NCBI GenBank assembly: GCA_030220185.1 | Contig: JASPKZ010001233.1 | Coordinates: 1,116,001-1,180,000 of the forward strand | Source: Diploptera punctata | Lineage: Eukaryota > Arthropoda > Insecta > Blattodea > Blaberidae | Length of the DNA stretch: 64,000 bases | Direction: 5' to 3' | In this document: one piece after another, positions 54,801-62,696 of the stretch | Position numbering within the stretch: position 1 is the stretch's first letter | Layout: every line of letters begins with the position of its first letter | The notes under the pieces: model-generated | Databases searched by the model: none | What the model was told of the DNA's origin: nothing | What the model saw: only the letters and a program-made list of their open reading frames with translations | Made by a program: the position numbers and the translations under genes

Positions 54801-57800
54801 CATATAGATAACTACATAAAAGCTTCAGGTTTCAATCACATAGCTTACAAAGAAGCAGTTTTCAATAGTTTGACACATAGATTAGTGAACATACCAATGA
54901 CCAAAGAAAATTATGAAAAAGAAAAAGAACACATAATCAACGTAGCCACGAAAAATGGTTTTGCAGTAAAAATGATACTCAAAAAAATTAACAAGTTCAA
55001 AAGACAAAAATTTATTAATCAAAGCACCCTTCTAAAAGTAAAAGAAGAAAATGTAAAATTCAGAAAATTCACATATCCATTAAAACACCACAAGTTTCAA
55101 AATTTTTTTAAGGATTTTAACATAAGGTTAGCACCCAAAAATGACTACAGCATCAGTAGACTGATTAGACCTAATAAGAATGAGAAAATAAAAGAAGAAA
55201 ACAAATCAGGGATTTATCAAATTAAATGTGAAGAATGTGAGAAATTCTTCATATGAATTTCTAAGAGAAATTTGAAAACTAGAGTGAAAGAACATCTCAG
55301 GAATGTCAAGAAAGGGGAAGTAAAAAAATCTGCAGTGGATGCCTATGCATGGTCTGAAAAACATCTTATCGAGAAAGAAGCTAAATTATTAAAACAAATA
55401 GAAAAACCAAAAGAACTTACTGTTTGGGAAAAGATCTACATTCAAAAGAGCGAAGAGAAGGAATTGATGAACTTTGAAATTCCTGGTGAGAATGGCCTGG
55501 TTTCGAGGTTTTTCAGTCAGCCAATGGAAGGAGCAATGGACAGCTCTTCAAGACGACAGAACAACGGTTGTGACGATACTGAGGATGGAACAGAAACTAT
55601 GTTCTGAAACTAGTTTATAGTCAAATAAGAAGAACAATATAAGGTGAGTGATAAAAATTCTACCTACATCATAGTGAGAATTCCTAAAATAAGTAATACT
55701 TGTTATTCTTTGTGAATGAACATGATACTAACAACATAGAAAATATTCTAAAATATACCTGACCAATAAGTAGAACTTAAATAGTTAAGTATATATGGAT
55801 GATGCATTTGAGTCATGCTTCAGTCAATTCTGTAGCAACAAAATGGCTGAAAGTGTCGAGTCTTCTATTGCTGTGTCGCCATCTAAATTTTTAAAACGCA
55901 AGTCTGGCAAACCTTTGACTAGTGGTCAAAAAACATTTATTTTAAATGTATTTCACAAATTCAGTGAAAAATCTCACCAGCTTTTTTATACTCTAATCCA
56001 TTCAACGATCACATGTTTTATATACTTCACACATGCTTCTTGTCAATGTGATAGTAACTGTGACCCGAAAGGCAGAAGGATACAATTGGTGAATGTTTAT
56101 GTTAGGATCACTCTAAGAGCAGATAAGCTATAGTCCCATTCTGGCAGAAATTCCATGAGAAAAAATTTCCCTCGTGGAAATTTGAACTAGCACATGTTAC
56201 CAGTACATAGTTCAGTGCTAAAGTTTGATTCTTTAGACCTCATGTCTGTGGTACAGGACACACACACACACATACATACATACATATATACATATTGTTA
56301 ATGTGTAACATGTGCTTTGGATCATGATAAAATAGGTTCTGGTATTGAGCAGATCACTCATCCCAGTAGGTCCACTATGTCCTTGTGTTGTAAAAAAGTA
56401 TGCATGTAATTGAGTTTAAAATTCTATCCTTATAGGTCATGTCCCGGGGTAAATTATAAGATTTGCACCATAGTCAAGCCATTTAAACCACTATGCCTTG
56501 ATGCAGAACTATGGGACTTGCGCTGATTCGAGTCCCCATATAGGATGAAATTTTCTCATGGAATTTCAGCCAGTATGGGACTGCTACCCACCCAGCTCAT
56601 GAGGAATTTGATTAGCTAAATAAGTAGCCACTCCAGGTTGAGAAAACCAACTATAATGGCTGGAGGACTCATCATGCTGACCACATCTCACCCCTATACT
56701 AGCTGACTGAATGATTGTCTACTTCTGTGATTAACACATGTGGTAGGTCAAGGGTCTTCTAAGCCTGTTCTGCAATAGTGTAGTCGTAATTATAAAGTTC
56801 ATTGTGGAATCAAATTACAACTCATCATGTGCCTTGATAATAGAGAAGAAATTACAAGGAACAGCTGATCAGTACTGCAATTTGATCTTTTTGTAATTGT
56901 GAATATGAGTCATAAATACTAATTTTTTTTATTCCATACATCTCAATGATTGATAAATCATATTTGAAGATAAATATATATATTTTTTTTCAAATGCCCC
57001 AGGTTTGTCTTTCGACATTCCTGTTTCTCTCCTGGTATGGCGTACTTATAACCCACTTCTGAGGTTGGGGCGCCTGGAAGGCGGGGTTACATTGCCCCGA
57101 TGATATGATGGGTGATGATGATAATGGTGTGCCAGGAGAGTCCCTAATCCTAAGCTTAACCTAAGATGAATATGAATGATGATGATTGTGATGGCCATAT
57201 GATTTCGGGGACCGTTTGGGCCTTAAAGTTTTCCTGACATTTGTCTTACAGGTGAGGAAAAACCCCGATGAAAACCTCACCCAGAAAAATTGTCCCGACC
57301 GGGGATCGAATCCGGGCCTGCTGCGTGACAAGGCAGCACGCTACCCCGAGACCACAGCGGGTGGACTTGAAGAGAAATATTATATGCTCAGACCGGGGCT
57401 TTAACCCAGGACCTTTGGCTTCAAGCCCCGGTCTGAGCGTATAATTTTCCTCTTCAAATATGATTTATCCATCATTGAGGTGTATGAAATGAATAAAAAA
57501 ACATTGAAAGAAGCTGTACAGGCTTTATAATGTAATGTAAAATTGCCAAATAAATGTCTTCCTAATAAAGAAGCTGTCATTTAGGTTTCATAGCATTTGG
57601 TGCATGTATAAGAGAAAAATTTGCATTTAGATTGGAACTTGCTCAGATAGCTCAGTCAGTAGTCTTGGCTTAGAAAGCCAAAGGTCCTGGGTTCAAGCCC
57701 CGATCTGAGCATATAATTTTTCTCTTCAGATGACTAATTAATGTTATTACTTTTTAGGAACCTGATAAAACTGCTCATGTATATGGTCCTGAATCACAGC

Positions 57801-60800
57801 AGGTTGCAAATGCAATTAGCAAAGTAGACAATGTAACAGGTTACTTGCTTAAGAAATTAGAAGAAAACAATTTAACAGATGCTGTAAATGTATTTCTACT
57901 GAGTGATCATGGGTTTGAGTCTGTAACTGTCTCCAGAATTATAAATATAACAGATTTTATTCCACCCGAGGCAAATTATACTATTGTAGAACATTCACCG
58001 ACATACCATCTTTATCCAGCAAATGGTAAGTTCATAGACCAGAAATGAACCCATCATAATGTTTGCTTGATCTAAAAACAGTCTTTTACAATAATCTCTT
58101 AATATAAGACTTTTGGATCAAGAATTAATTTTTTTTTAAATTTTTGTAGATGAAGATGGAGAAATAATATATGATGCTTTAAAAAATGCATCAAACATTT
58201 TTAAACACTTCTCAGTATATCGGAAAGATGAACTGCTTGATAGATGGCATTATAAACATAACAGACGAACTCCACCAATATTTGTTCTGGCAGATGAGTC
58301 TTATGCATTCAGTGACATATATAGATATGCTAATGATTATGTGAACATCACCAACACATCACGTAAGTGACTGCAGATTTCATTTTTGCTTAACATAAAA
58401 ATACTAGAGTTGCCAAGCTGTACAAATGCTCTTCTTTTTTATTGTTTTCTGGGAGAAAGAAACAGAGCTGTTTTGGCAGTGTTGCCTTGCAGTTTGGAGG
58501 AGAAATTTTCTCATGCTAATTTCAAATGATTGACCTTCTTGAATACACTTTGCATTGTAACCAAATTATCTTATATATCATGTAATATAATGAAAAAATT
58601 ATTTCATTGCTATTTAATGAAGTTTTTAAAATATGCAAATTCTTATTCCACATGTCACATTCTTATTATGAGTTTGAGTTCTGGCAAAACCGTTATGCTT
58701 AGTATATGTTGCACTCTCGTTAAGAAAAAACTTACTTTATACATAATTTCTTGTGGTTATTTACCCAAAACTTTCCATTTTACATGAAAATATTCCAGGA
58801 AAATGTTTTAAAAAGTAGGGAAAATATTAATTTTAGAAACACAATGTGGTCATACTACTCACTTCACAAGCATTAGGCAAAAACTGATTCTCATTGGCTG
58901 AAGAAGGTGACATCACTGTTTTTTGGTATTATGCATCCAACTTTTATGCCATTACCTGCATTCATATAGCCTGGTAACCCTAACTATAAACATTTTTTTT
59001 TATGAAGTAAGATTTTACAATGTCTTTGACATTTTCCTATGTGCATTTCATGATTCTGTAGCCAATCTGCATTCTTCTCTATTTTTCCATACCCCTTCCT
59101 CCAAGCCTATTTCTTTCATTGAACTGACTACTCATTGTATCCATGTTAGTTTTGGTCTTCATCTCTTCCTTCTTTCTGTCAGATTCTAGTCATGAAACTT
59201 CCTCAGTAATCTGTCTTCCATCATCCTATTCATATGTCCAAATCATCAAATTGTGTTGTGATCCTTGCACTTTGATCTTTTCTCTTAAAACATTTCTAAT
59301 TTTCTCTCTCATCAAAATCCTTGCTGATCATCGCCAGAAATCCATTTCTGTCAAATATAATTTGTCTGTTCTTGCTTTCAAATGCTATGTCTCTGAGTCA
59401 TATGTTATGTTTTTGAAAATTGCTTTCCAAATTTTTGTTTTTATTGTGATTTTTTACCCACAAAATAATGTTTAATTGTGATATTGCTGTCCTACATTTA
59501 TTAATTCTTGAATTAATATCATCTTCATGATTCCCATTATTAGCATTATCATTATTTCTTAATAACCTAATCTTCTTTTTTCTCCTTTCAAGGATCAAAC
59601 CTTATTGGTTTGTTTTGGCTCCAAGTATCATAGCTGCTGTATCCATCTCTTTCATGGGCATCCCCAATATCTTTTTCCTCCTCTTGGTTGATAGTTCATA
59701 CTTTTCCTAGGCAATCTATTGGTATCCATTCTGCAGACATGTTCATACCATTTTCTCCTATACTTTTCTATTCTGTCTGTCAGACTGAATATTTGTAGTT
59801 CTTTACAAATATATTCACTTCATTTTTTTATCCATTAAAGTATATCCTATCACAAATCATAAATATTTCATTTCTGCAGCTTTTATAATAATAAATACTA
59901 TATACTATATCTTCATAAATCTTCATTCATAATAGACAGGGGCTTACAGCTAAAGTCATAGATTTTTGTAAGAGTCATGGACAAAAACAAGATAGTATTA
60001 TGGTCAGTTTGATTTGCTCTAGTTAAAGAAATAATCCAGGAGGAAACTTCAGTGAAAGATTGGTTCTATTGTGAATCAGAGCAATGAATAATAGTGATTA
60101 CAGTGATAAAAATGCTGATTGAGTTGTTTTATAGTAGAGCTACTAAATTTAAATTGGAAACAATCTTTGTGCATTGTAGTCGGATAGTAAAGTATCTTGA
60201 CCCTGATCTGAAAATAAATTTAAGTGTCACAATATTGATTTCTCAATATTTATTCATTTCTGTTACACTAATAATTATAAGATTATTTAATCTTGACCAT
60301 GATTGTCATTTCTACATCTATTTTTAAAGGTTACAGAATTTAATTTTCCTGTTTGTTGTTATTATTTACTAATGCTCCAGATCTTGGACTTTATCCATTC
60401 TCCGTAATTTGATTTTCTTAAAAAGCACTATTAAAAGATCATGAAAACATTTCTATCTAGGCTTCATCATTTGTTTCTGCAGTCAAAACCAGGACTTCTC
60501 TATCTAATAAAAATATTGTGTTAGGAGGCCATTCCCATAGGAGCATGGATCCAAGACCTTAAAAGGAAGTCCTTATGGTATTAGGAGATTCAGGTATACA
60601 CCTTTCTAGACCAATGGCATGAGATATCAGTCCAGTATGACGGCCATCTTTTACCATCAAAACATAGATCTAATGCTAATTTTCATTAATCAAAACATAG
60701 ATCTAATGTTAATTTTCATTAGTTGCTAGGTTAATTCCAATGCTATGGTTCTTCTACAAAGATCAAGCTAGTTTAAAAATCCAGATCCTATCAGGAGTCA

Positions 60801-62129
60801 AAGTGCATGTTTCCACCTTGCAGCATATTTTATTTTACCTGATGGAGTTAAGACCGTAAGGTCTTCTCTTCCACTTCACCAAGGTTAAATTATACATACA
60901 ATAAGAATTATGATTAATGATACATAATAGATATAGACTACACAATATAAAGTCGACAAGGGAAAGAAAGAAAAATAGTTATAATAATAACAATAACAAA
61001 ATAGCCTATAATTAGATTAAGTAAATGGCTTGGTAAAGAAAGTTTAAAATGTAAAAGAATAATAAAAGTATACATGGAACACAGTTATATATTATATTGT
61101 ATAAGGAAATGTAAAATGAGTTTCTTTTTAAACTGTTTTTGATTCGGGTGGTCCTTGATACATGAGGAATCGGGTGACTGAAACAAAGAAGGATGAGGAA
61201 TAGTGAGATGTTCGATCTAGAGAAACAGCTAGAGTTAAATTTTCCCTCGATCATGTGTTTATGTTATTGTGGGAGGATAGTGAATGAAAGCGAGTAGAAA
61301 TATAAAGGGGTCATGAGGTGGACAGTGTGTTGTATAAGAAGCAGAGGCAATGTATTTTTCGCCTGTCTTCCAATCAGAGCCAAGACAAGATTTCAAATAC
61401 TGGAGTTAAGTGGTCTGATTTACGGAGGTTGCGATATATAATGTGCACAAGAATTATGAACTCGTTGCAGTTTTTGTCCGAATTTCATACTCATGTCAGT
61501 TAAGAGTAAGTCACAATAATCGAAATGCGGCATAATCAAAGTTGAGACAAGTGCTTTTTTCAATGAAGAAGGAAGGAAATTTTTCAAACTTTTAGGGAAT
61601 GGAAGATTGAATATATTTTTTTACAAGTTTCTCTTAAATGAACCTGCCAACTAAGATTTTGGTCGAAATATACACCAAGATTTTTCACGGAAGGTTTAAA
61701 TGGAATTGCAGTTTGATTTATATTTACAGAAATTATTGATGAATAATAATAATTATCTCATCCAAGGTGCTCATGTGTTTTAAAATAATTTTAATAAATA
61801 TTTTTGAGTTATTTTGAATATTCATCTGCAGTTCTAATTTGTCATTTTATTTCTTGATGAAAGATATGTATTTTGTCTATTTACAGTTACACCAAATACT
61901 ACATTTGGCCTTCATGGATATGACAACAATGAAATGAATATGCATCCTTTTTTTATTGCATTTGGACCATTAATAAAGAAAGAATATAAGCTTGATCCAT
62001 TTGATAATGTAGATCTGTATTCCTTGTTCAGTTACATGTTGAAATTGGATGCACCACATACAAATGGAACCTTGGATAATGTGAAATCATTACTTACAAG
62101 TGAACCTGATCCATCATTACCTTACATTC
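41374..62129 (+). CDS. ENPP4/5-like ectonucleotide pyrophosphatase/phosphodiesterase (5' five exons)
   Basis: Type I phosphodiesterase of the alkaline phosphatase fold that hydrolyses extracellular nucleotide phosphodiester bonds. Exons 41374-41733, 49958-50161, 57758-58025, 58150-58362 and 61887-62129 join in phase (0, 0, 1, 1, then 1 into a missing exon), 429 codons. A signal peptide spans about residues 1-22. Metal ligands and nucleophile are all present: D35 (SFDGF), T71 (TKTFTNHHS), D191 and H195 (EPDKTAHVYGP), D238 and H239 (LSDHGF), H358 (GLHGYDN). WHYKHN and MHPFFIAFGP match the ENPP4/5 subgroup. Family length is about 450-480, so only the C-terminal membrane anchor is beyond the window. 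Several N-x-S/T sites fit a secreted or surface glycoprotein. Confidence 0.92.
41930..43025. repeat. About 0.5-kb diverged tandem duplication in ENPP intron 1
   Basis: 41930-42430 is repeated at about 42500-43025: GCACCAGAGTTTATAGAGCC / GCACCACAGTTTATAGAGCC, AATATACTCTSTGGAGAAAA, ACAACAATAAACWGAAAAAT in the same order. The copies differ by substitutions and indels. Neither has an ORF, and no transposon ends were recognised. Confidence 0.7.
43030..43372. repeat. Long inverted repeat (foldback)
   Basis: GAAAACAAAGTATAGGAAGA (43198) through GACACTAATTCTA...CTATGCACAACTTGT is inverted at about 43310-43360. The loop is (TAATAA)-rich. A wider pair of (AATAAT) tracts with GTACA lies at 43080 and 43275. 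No ORF. Confidence 0.7.
43373..44265 (+). mobile_element. Decayed non-LTR RT remnant
   Basis: GVLQGDSNSPTLFNILTAD (43438-43495) is the non-LTR RT motif G-x-x-Q-G-x-x-x-S-P-x-L-F-N. Downstream, 43926-44246 encodes YKLMRETYFIEDIG and KREINEEFY-like C-terminal motifs shared with 48096-48360. Multiple stops. Confidence 0.65.
44323..44690 (-). mobile_element. SINE family B, complete-looking copy
   Basis: Minus strand begins with CCACGCCGTAGCCGAGTGGT (tRNA-like A box) and has TTTGAGTCTCCATGGGGGAA, CGGCTCCAGGTTGAGAAAAC, ATTGGCACATGTGGATGTGA, then AGGCCTGTCGCACCAGG and an (AGAG) tail. This copy best shows the tRNA origin of family B. Confidence 0.8.
44845..47218 (-). mobile_element. RTE-type non-LTR retrotransposon, 5'-truncated
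   Basis: Minus strand with ORF2 and a 3' UTR ending GTGCCAGTGAGTAAGTAAG. The 3' end matches the copy at 37775-38325. It lies in ENPP intron 1, antisense to the gene. Upstream (47219-47350) the endonuclease reading frame is lost. Confidence 0.85.
45100..47218 (-). pseudogene. RTE ORF2: endonuclease end, reverse transcriptase, C-terminal domain
   Basis: Long open frame 47218-45326 (630 codons), then 45386-45105 in another frame. It has the APE-type endonuclease end (NQIDHVLVDKRW, SDHHLVRVKI), RT blocks KASGSDEIPAELIKSG, NNYRGISLLSTSYKI, VDFKKAYDSI, GLKQGGALSPLLFNFVLE, catalytic LLVYADDVVLL and KYLGTIITN, then YGCETWTL and RVFENKVLRKIFGPKRDE. This is typical of RTE-clade proteins. The N-terminal endonuclease half is missing and a frameshift near 45350 splits the C-terminus. 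Confidence 0.88.
47390..47720 (+). mobile_element. Non-LTR 5'-region fragment
   Basis: Shares GGGCCCCTAGCCAGGGTTAC and ACGGTGAATACCTCAA with the minus strand of 1330-1380. It lies head to head with the RTE element. Probably an untranslated leader of a related family. Confidence 0.4.
47722..47850 (+). mobile_element. Non-LTR 3' scrap
   Basis: Encodes EDAQDRRLWRFGMGRQNQL followed by a stop, almost identical in pattern to the C-terminus of the element at 48866-49600 (minus), so the two form an inverted pair about 1.1 kb apart. Confidence 0.6.
48050..48420 (-). mobile_element. Non-LTR C-terminal fragment
   Basis: The minus strand encodes MEAKFLKSALGLSKHIRS, YVFARETFLTEDLRTKLNLP and RRQKTTEIWPEFYS. 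Same family as the RETYFIEDIG fragment at 43926. The remaining 48420-48820 holds nothing recognised. Confidence 0.6.
48825..49610 (-). mobile_element. Non-LTR 3' end with (TA)n tail
   Basis: The minus frame 49474-48866 encodes KQTKYLGMIMDN, YGSEVWTINKYYKNRL, LKWLGHVLRMEDERWPKQ, KKRGRPRLTWKEN and DAQDRRLWRFGTGRQ. Directly after the stop come (TA)n repeats (48829-48855), suggesting an RTE-like microsatellite tail. 5'-truncated near 49600. Confidence 0.75.
49625..49930 (-). mobile_element. tRNA-derived SINE, family F
   Basis: Minus strand: GCACGCCGTAAGCATAGTAG head, GAGGGTTCGAGTCCTGG B box, then AAACTGACCCAAACCATCTG, GGCTGTCACACAGGGCTGAC and a TACAGTTATTTATATATA tail. It ends about 30 bp before ENPP exon 2. 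Relatives at 27238 (+) and 60530 (-). Confidence 0.75.
49958..50161 (+). CDS. ENPP-like exon 2
   Basis: Acceptor ATATTGCAG ends at 49957, only about 30 bp downstream of a SINE; donor GTAAGT at 50162. Encodes LNQKAGEGRHSGVLMWPG and FSDRV...FLYFE; 68 codons, phase 0 to 0. Confidence 0.92.
50162..50758. repeat. Intron with a 135-bp foldback
   Basis: GGTTGTGAGGTTTAAATCTCC...TTTCACCAGA (50293-50330) is inverted at about 50392-50430 (TCTGGTGAAATGACGAGGAG, TTAAGCTTCACAGCC). The rest of the interval is AT-rich with no feature. Confidence 0.6.
50759..52130 (-). mobile_element. Non-LTR retrotransposon, AAG-tailed, 5'-truncated
   Basis: Minus frames 52127-51906 and 51753-50824. RT motifs WKSSITIPIFKKGDKTKPEN, YRGITLLNSSLKVFTKIL, GIMQGDSLSPFLFNIIMD, catalytic CYADDVLLSES, FNYLGVLITN; C-terminal [27 protein letters not shown] short unread gap (about 51760-51905) has a stop. 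It ends with (AAG)n at 50770-50780. It resembles 1435-1578. Confidence 0.82.
52260..52548 (+). mobile_element. CR1/L2-like 3' UTR fragment
   Basis: AGAAGGCCACATGGCCTTAA followed by CTCCACCAGGCTAAATAAAT, the same 3'-terminal hairpin (GGCC-AT-GGCC) and AATAAA-like ending as the 16138 and 60845 elements, in opposite orientation. 52550-53060 has nothing recognised. Confidence 0.5.
53065..53215 (-). mobile_element. SINE family B fragment
   Basis: AGAAGGCTCTTGGCCTATAA, CAGCCATTACAGCTGGTTTT and TTCAACCTGGAACTATTATT match the reverse complement of family B with deletions. Confidence 0.55.
53385..54305 (-). mobile_element. Penelope-like element family 2, left (minus) half
   Basis: Minus frame 54167-53643 encodes LVNIPMNKENYEKEKEHI, SGIYQIKCEECEKFYIGKTK (GIY-YIG with CxxC) and [15 protein letters not shown] sequence upstream is cut at about 54300. 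The terminus carries a hammerhead (53416-53466) and CTCACCTCATATTGTTCTTC. It is the mirror of 54700-55665. Confidence 0.85.
53416..53466 (-). ncRNA. Hammerhead ribozyme motif, PLE family 2 left
   Basis: Minus strand: stem I 5' GACGATA (53466-53460), CTGAGGA (53459-53453), T, stem II GGAACA/TATTCT (one mismatch), GAAAC (53432-53428), TA, GTT (53425-53423), stem I 3' TATAGTC (53422-53416). Stem I pairs 6 of 7. All invariant core residues are present. Confidence 0.7.
54551..54622 (+). tRNA. tRNA-like sequence (72 nt cloverleaf, repeat-borne)
   Basis: Acceptor GCCTGGA (54551-54557) pairs with TTCAGGC (54616-54622) 7 of 7 with one G-U; D arm GCTC...GAGC with A box TAGCTCAGTGG; anticodon arm TTAGC-ACGGAAA-GCTAA (5 of 5); T arm GTTCGATT with CCC/GGG. 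Position 33 is C instead of T, so the nominal GGA anticodon is suspect. It belongs to a dispersed family flanked by TTTTTCTCTT, so I infer a tRNA-derived repeat, not a housekeeping tRNA. Confidence 0.5.
55572..55622 (+). ncRNA. Hammerhead ribozyme motif, PLE family 2 right (best in window)
   Basis: Stem I 5' GACGATA (55572-55578), CTGAGGA (55579-55585), T, stem II GGAACA/TGTTCT (all six pair, one G-U), GAAAC (55606-55610), TA, GTT site (55613-55615), stem I 3' TATAGTC (55616-55622). Stem I pairs 6 of 7 around a single G-A. Sense to the ENPP gene (intron 2). The extra T after CTGAGGA sits where the CChMVd plus hammerhead also tolerates an extra residue. Confidence 0.75.
55843..56010 (+). pseudogene. 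Possible DNA-transposon N-terminus
   Basis: From ATG 55843: a SSIAVSPSKFLKRKSGKPLT stretch, then a helix-rich QKTFILNVFHKF. Its style (RKSGKxLxSGQK) recalls N-termini of some insect DDE transposases, but no catalytic part or terminal repeats follow. Family not identified. Confidence 0.3.
56470..56780 (+). mobile_element. SINE family B copy
   Basis: CGAGTCCCCATATAGGATGA, ATTTCAGCCAGTATGGGACT, CCACTCCAGGTTGAGAAAAC, CATGCTGACCACATCTCACC, ATTAACACATGTGG. Head partly kept (CATTTAAACCACTATGCCTT). A (CA)n/(CATA)n microsatellite precedes at 56262-56290. Confidence 0.72.
57130..57364 (-). mobile_element. SINE family A copy 4
   Basis: Head CCGCTGTGGTCTCGGGGTAG, B box GGATTCGATCCCCGG, body AAACTTTAAGGCCCAAACGG on the minus strand. 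The 3' part is missing. The adjacent 56990-57130 shares CCCAGGTTTGTCTTTCGACA with 16045-16065 (minus), an unnamed small repeat. Confidence 0.78.
57365..57735. repeat. tRNA-like repeat unit with inverted fragment
   Basis: A perfect 16-bp inverted repeat GCTCAGACCGGGGCTT (57386-57401, 57423-57438) made of T-arm/acceptor sequence is followed by a full + unit at 57641-57710. The region between (CATTGAAAGAAG, TCTTCCTAATAAAGAAGC, AGAGAAAAATTTGCATTTAG) recurs at 17915-18075 and 63700-63850, defining a repeat of about 250 bp that ends in the tRNA-like module. Confidence 0.7.
57641..57710 (+). tRNA. tRNA-like sequence (70 nt, repeat-borne)
   Basis: Acceptor GCTCAGA/TCTGAGC pairs 7 of 7; anticodon arm TTGGC-TTAGAAA-GCCAA 5 of 5 (nominal anticodon AGA with T33); T arm GGGTTCAAGCCCC. 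The D arm is weakened (GCTC...AGTC). Lack of the long variable arm argues against a real Ser tRNA. Located 48 bp before ENPP exon 3. Confidence 0.45.
57758..58025 (+). CDS. ENPP-like exon 3
   Basis: Acceptor TTTTTAG ends at 57757; donor GTAAGT at 58026. Holds four metal-site residues (D191, H195, D238, H239). Phase out 1. Confidence 0.92.
58150..58362 (+). CDS. ENPP-like exon 4
   Basis: Acceptor TTTGTAG ends at 58149; donor GTAAGT at 58363. Encodes ELLDRWHYKHNRRTPPIFVL and ADESYAF. Phase 1 to 1. The preceding intron is only 124 bp, unlike the multi-kb others. Confidence 0.92.
58364..59030. other. ENPP intron 4, first part
   Basis: AT-rich, a few long frames without resemblance to anything. 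A GGAGAAATTTTCTCATG word at 58498 echoes SINE family B, too short to call. Confidence 0.3.
59040..59820 (-). mobile_element. Non-LTR C-terminal fragments
   Basis: 59595-59815 (minus) encodes DRIEKYRRKWYEHVCRMDTN, then RLPRK and a broken RGKRxxGRPxKRW, a common non-LTR C-terminus. 59040-59480 looks like a second decayed piece of the same strand. Boundaries unclear. Confidence 0.5.
60530..60834 (-). mobile_element. SINE family F copy, decayed
   Basis: Aligns with the reverse complement of 49625-49930: TTAAAAATCCAGATCCTATC, CAGGAGTCAAAG, TTCCACCTTGCAGC against TTAAAAATCCTGACCCCACC, CAGGACTCGAAC, TACCTTCCGGC. A 45-bp direct repeat (CAAAACATAGATCTAATG) lies inside at 60660-60710. Confidence 0.5.
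60835..61758 (-). mobile_element. CR1/L2-like non-LTR 3' end
   Basis: The minus strand from 61755 encodes [18 protein letters not shown] sequence, then LVSTLIMPHFDYCDLLLTD with KLQRVHNSCAHYIS (typical CR1/L2 C-terminal region), and ends with GGTCTTAACTCCATCAGGTA. It overlaps in content with 26225-26400. Frames are broken. Confidence 0.7.
61887..62129 (+). CDS. ENPP-like exon 5
   Basis: Acceptor TATTTACAG ends at 61886; donor GTAAGT at 62130. Encodes the last metal His (358, GLHGYDN) and the end of the catalytic domain (SLPYI). The next exon is outside the window. Confidence 0.92.
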
Positions 62130-62354
62130 GTAAGTAATTTGTTGTGTTTGCAGGCTCTTCACTCTTTTTTTGTTTGTGTTGCATTAATGTTGTACTATTG
62201 CATTTGACATGATTTCTTAACATTATGATTTTTAATGACTTTTAAGTTATTATTACAAATTTCCATGCTAAAAAAAAGAAACTTTTCTTGCAGTTAATAT
62301 GGTTCATTGAATTATTAGAATTTAAGTTAAAATGGTAGAATAACATCTGTCTTT

Positions 62355-62535
62355 GTTATGCGAGGGAAACCTGACCGAGATTGATGGTTTTTTAGGACGA
62401 AAAAATCCAAGGAGAAGTCCTCCAGGCGGGACGTTTAAGCCATGGGTCCCGAGTCTGAATATTTTCAGGCTCGTAAAAGATCCTTAAGCCTGAATAAAGA
62501 GGCCTCTAAGCAAAATTTACCCACCTCAATGTCCT
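62355..62535 (+). mobile_element. SINE family E copy
   Basis: TGATGGTTTTTTAGGACGAA, GCCATGGGTCCCGAGTCTGA and TTAAGCCTGAATAAAGAGGC, then CTAAGCAAAATTTACCC, as in the other E copies. Head truncated. Confidence 0.5.
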
Positions 62536-62696
62536 AGTAATACCTTAGTTGCCTGTTAGATGTCTCATTGAGTCAGTGTGTCATATGCCATTCATGACAT
62601 CTATGGGCAAATAAAGTAACTAAGAATTAAGTTGGTCTAGTAACTCCTAACAAAGAAGAGGCTATGGCTCAAAAATGGGCTATGCCATTAATAATC

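Larger units (their letters stand above)
54306..55668 (+). mobile_element. Penelope-like element family 2, right (plus) half
   Basis: Starts inside the RT with FWCRYVDDIIAIVNHKQID (54312-54370), is interrupted by a tRNA-like repeat (about 54420-54660), resumes with ILFLDLNLKRNEEK (54728) and runs through LVNIPMTKENYEKEKEHI (54870-55256) and the nuclease end (55272-55607; Tyr-Ile-Gly motif partly lost at 55250). It ends with the hammerhead and ATAAGGTGAGTGATAAAAAT. Confidence 0.85.
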
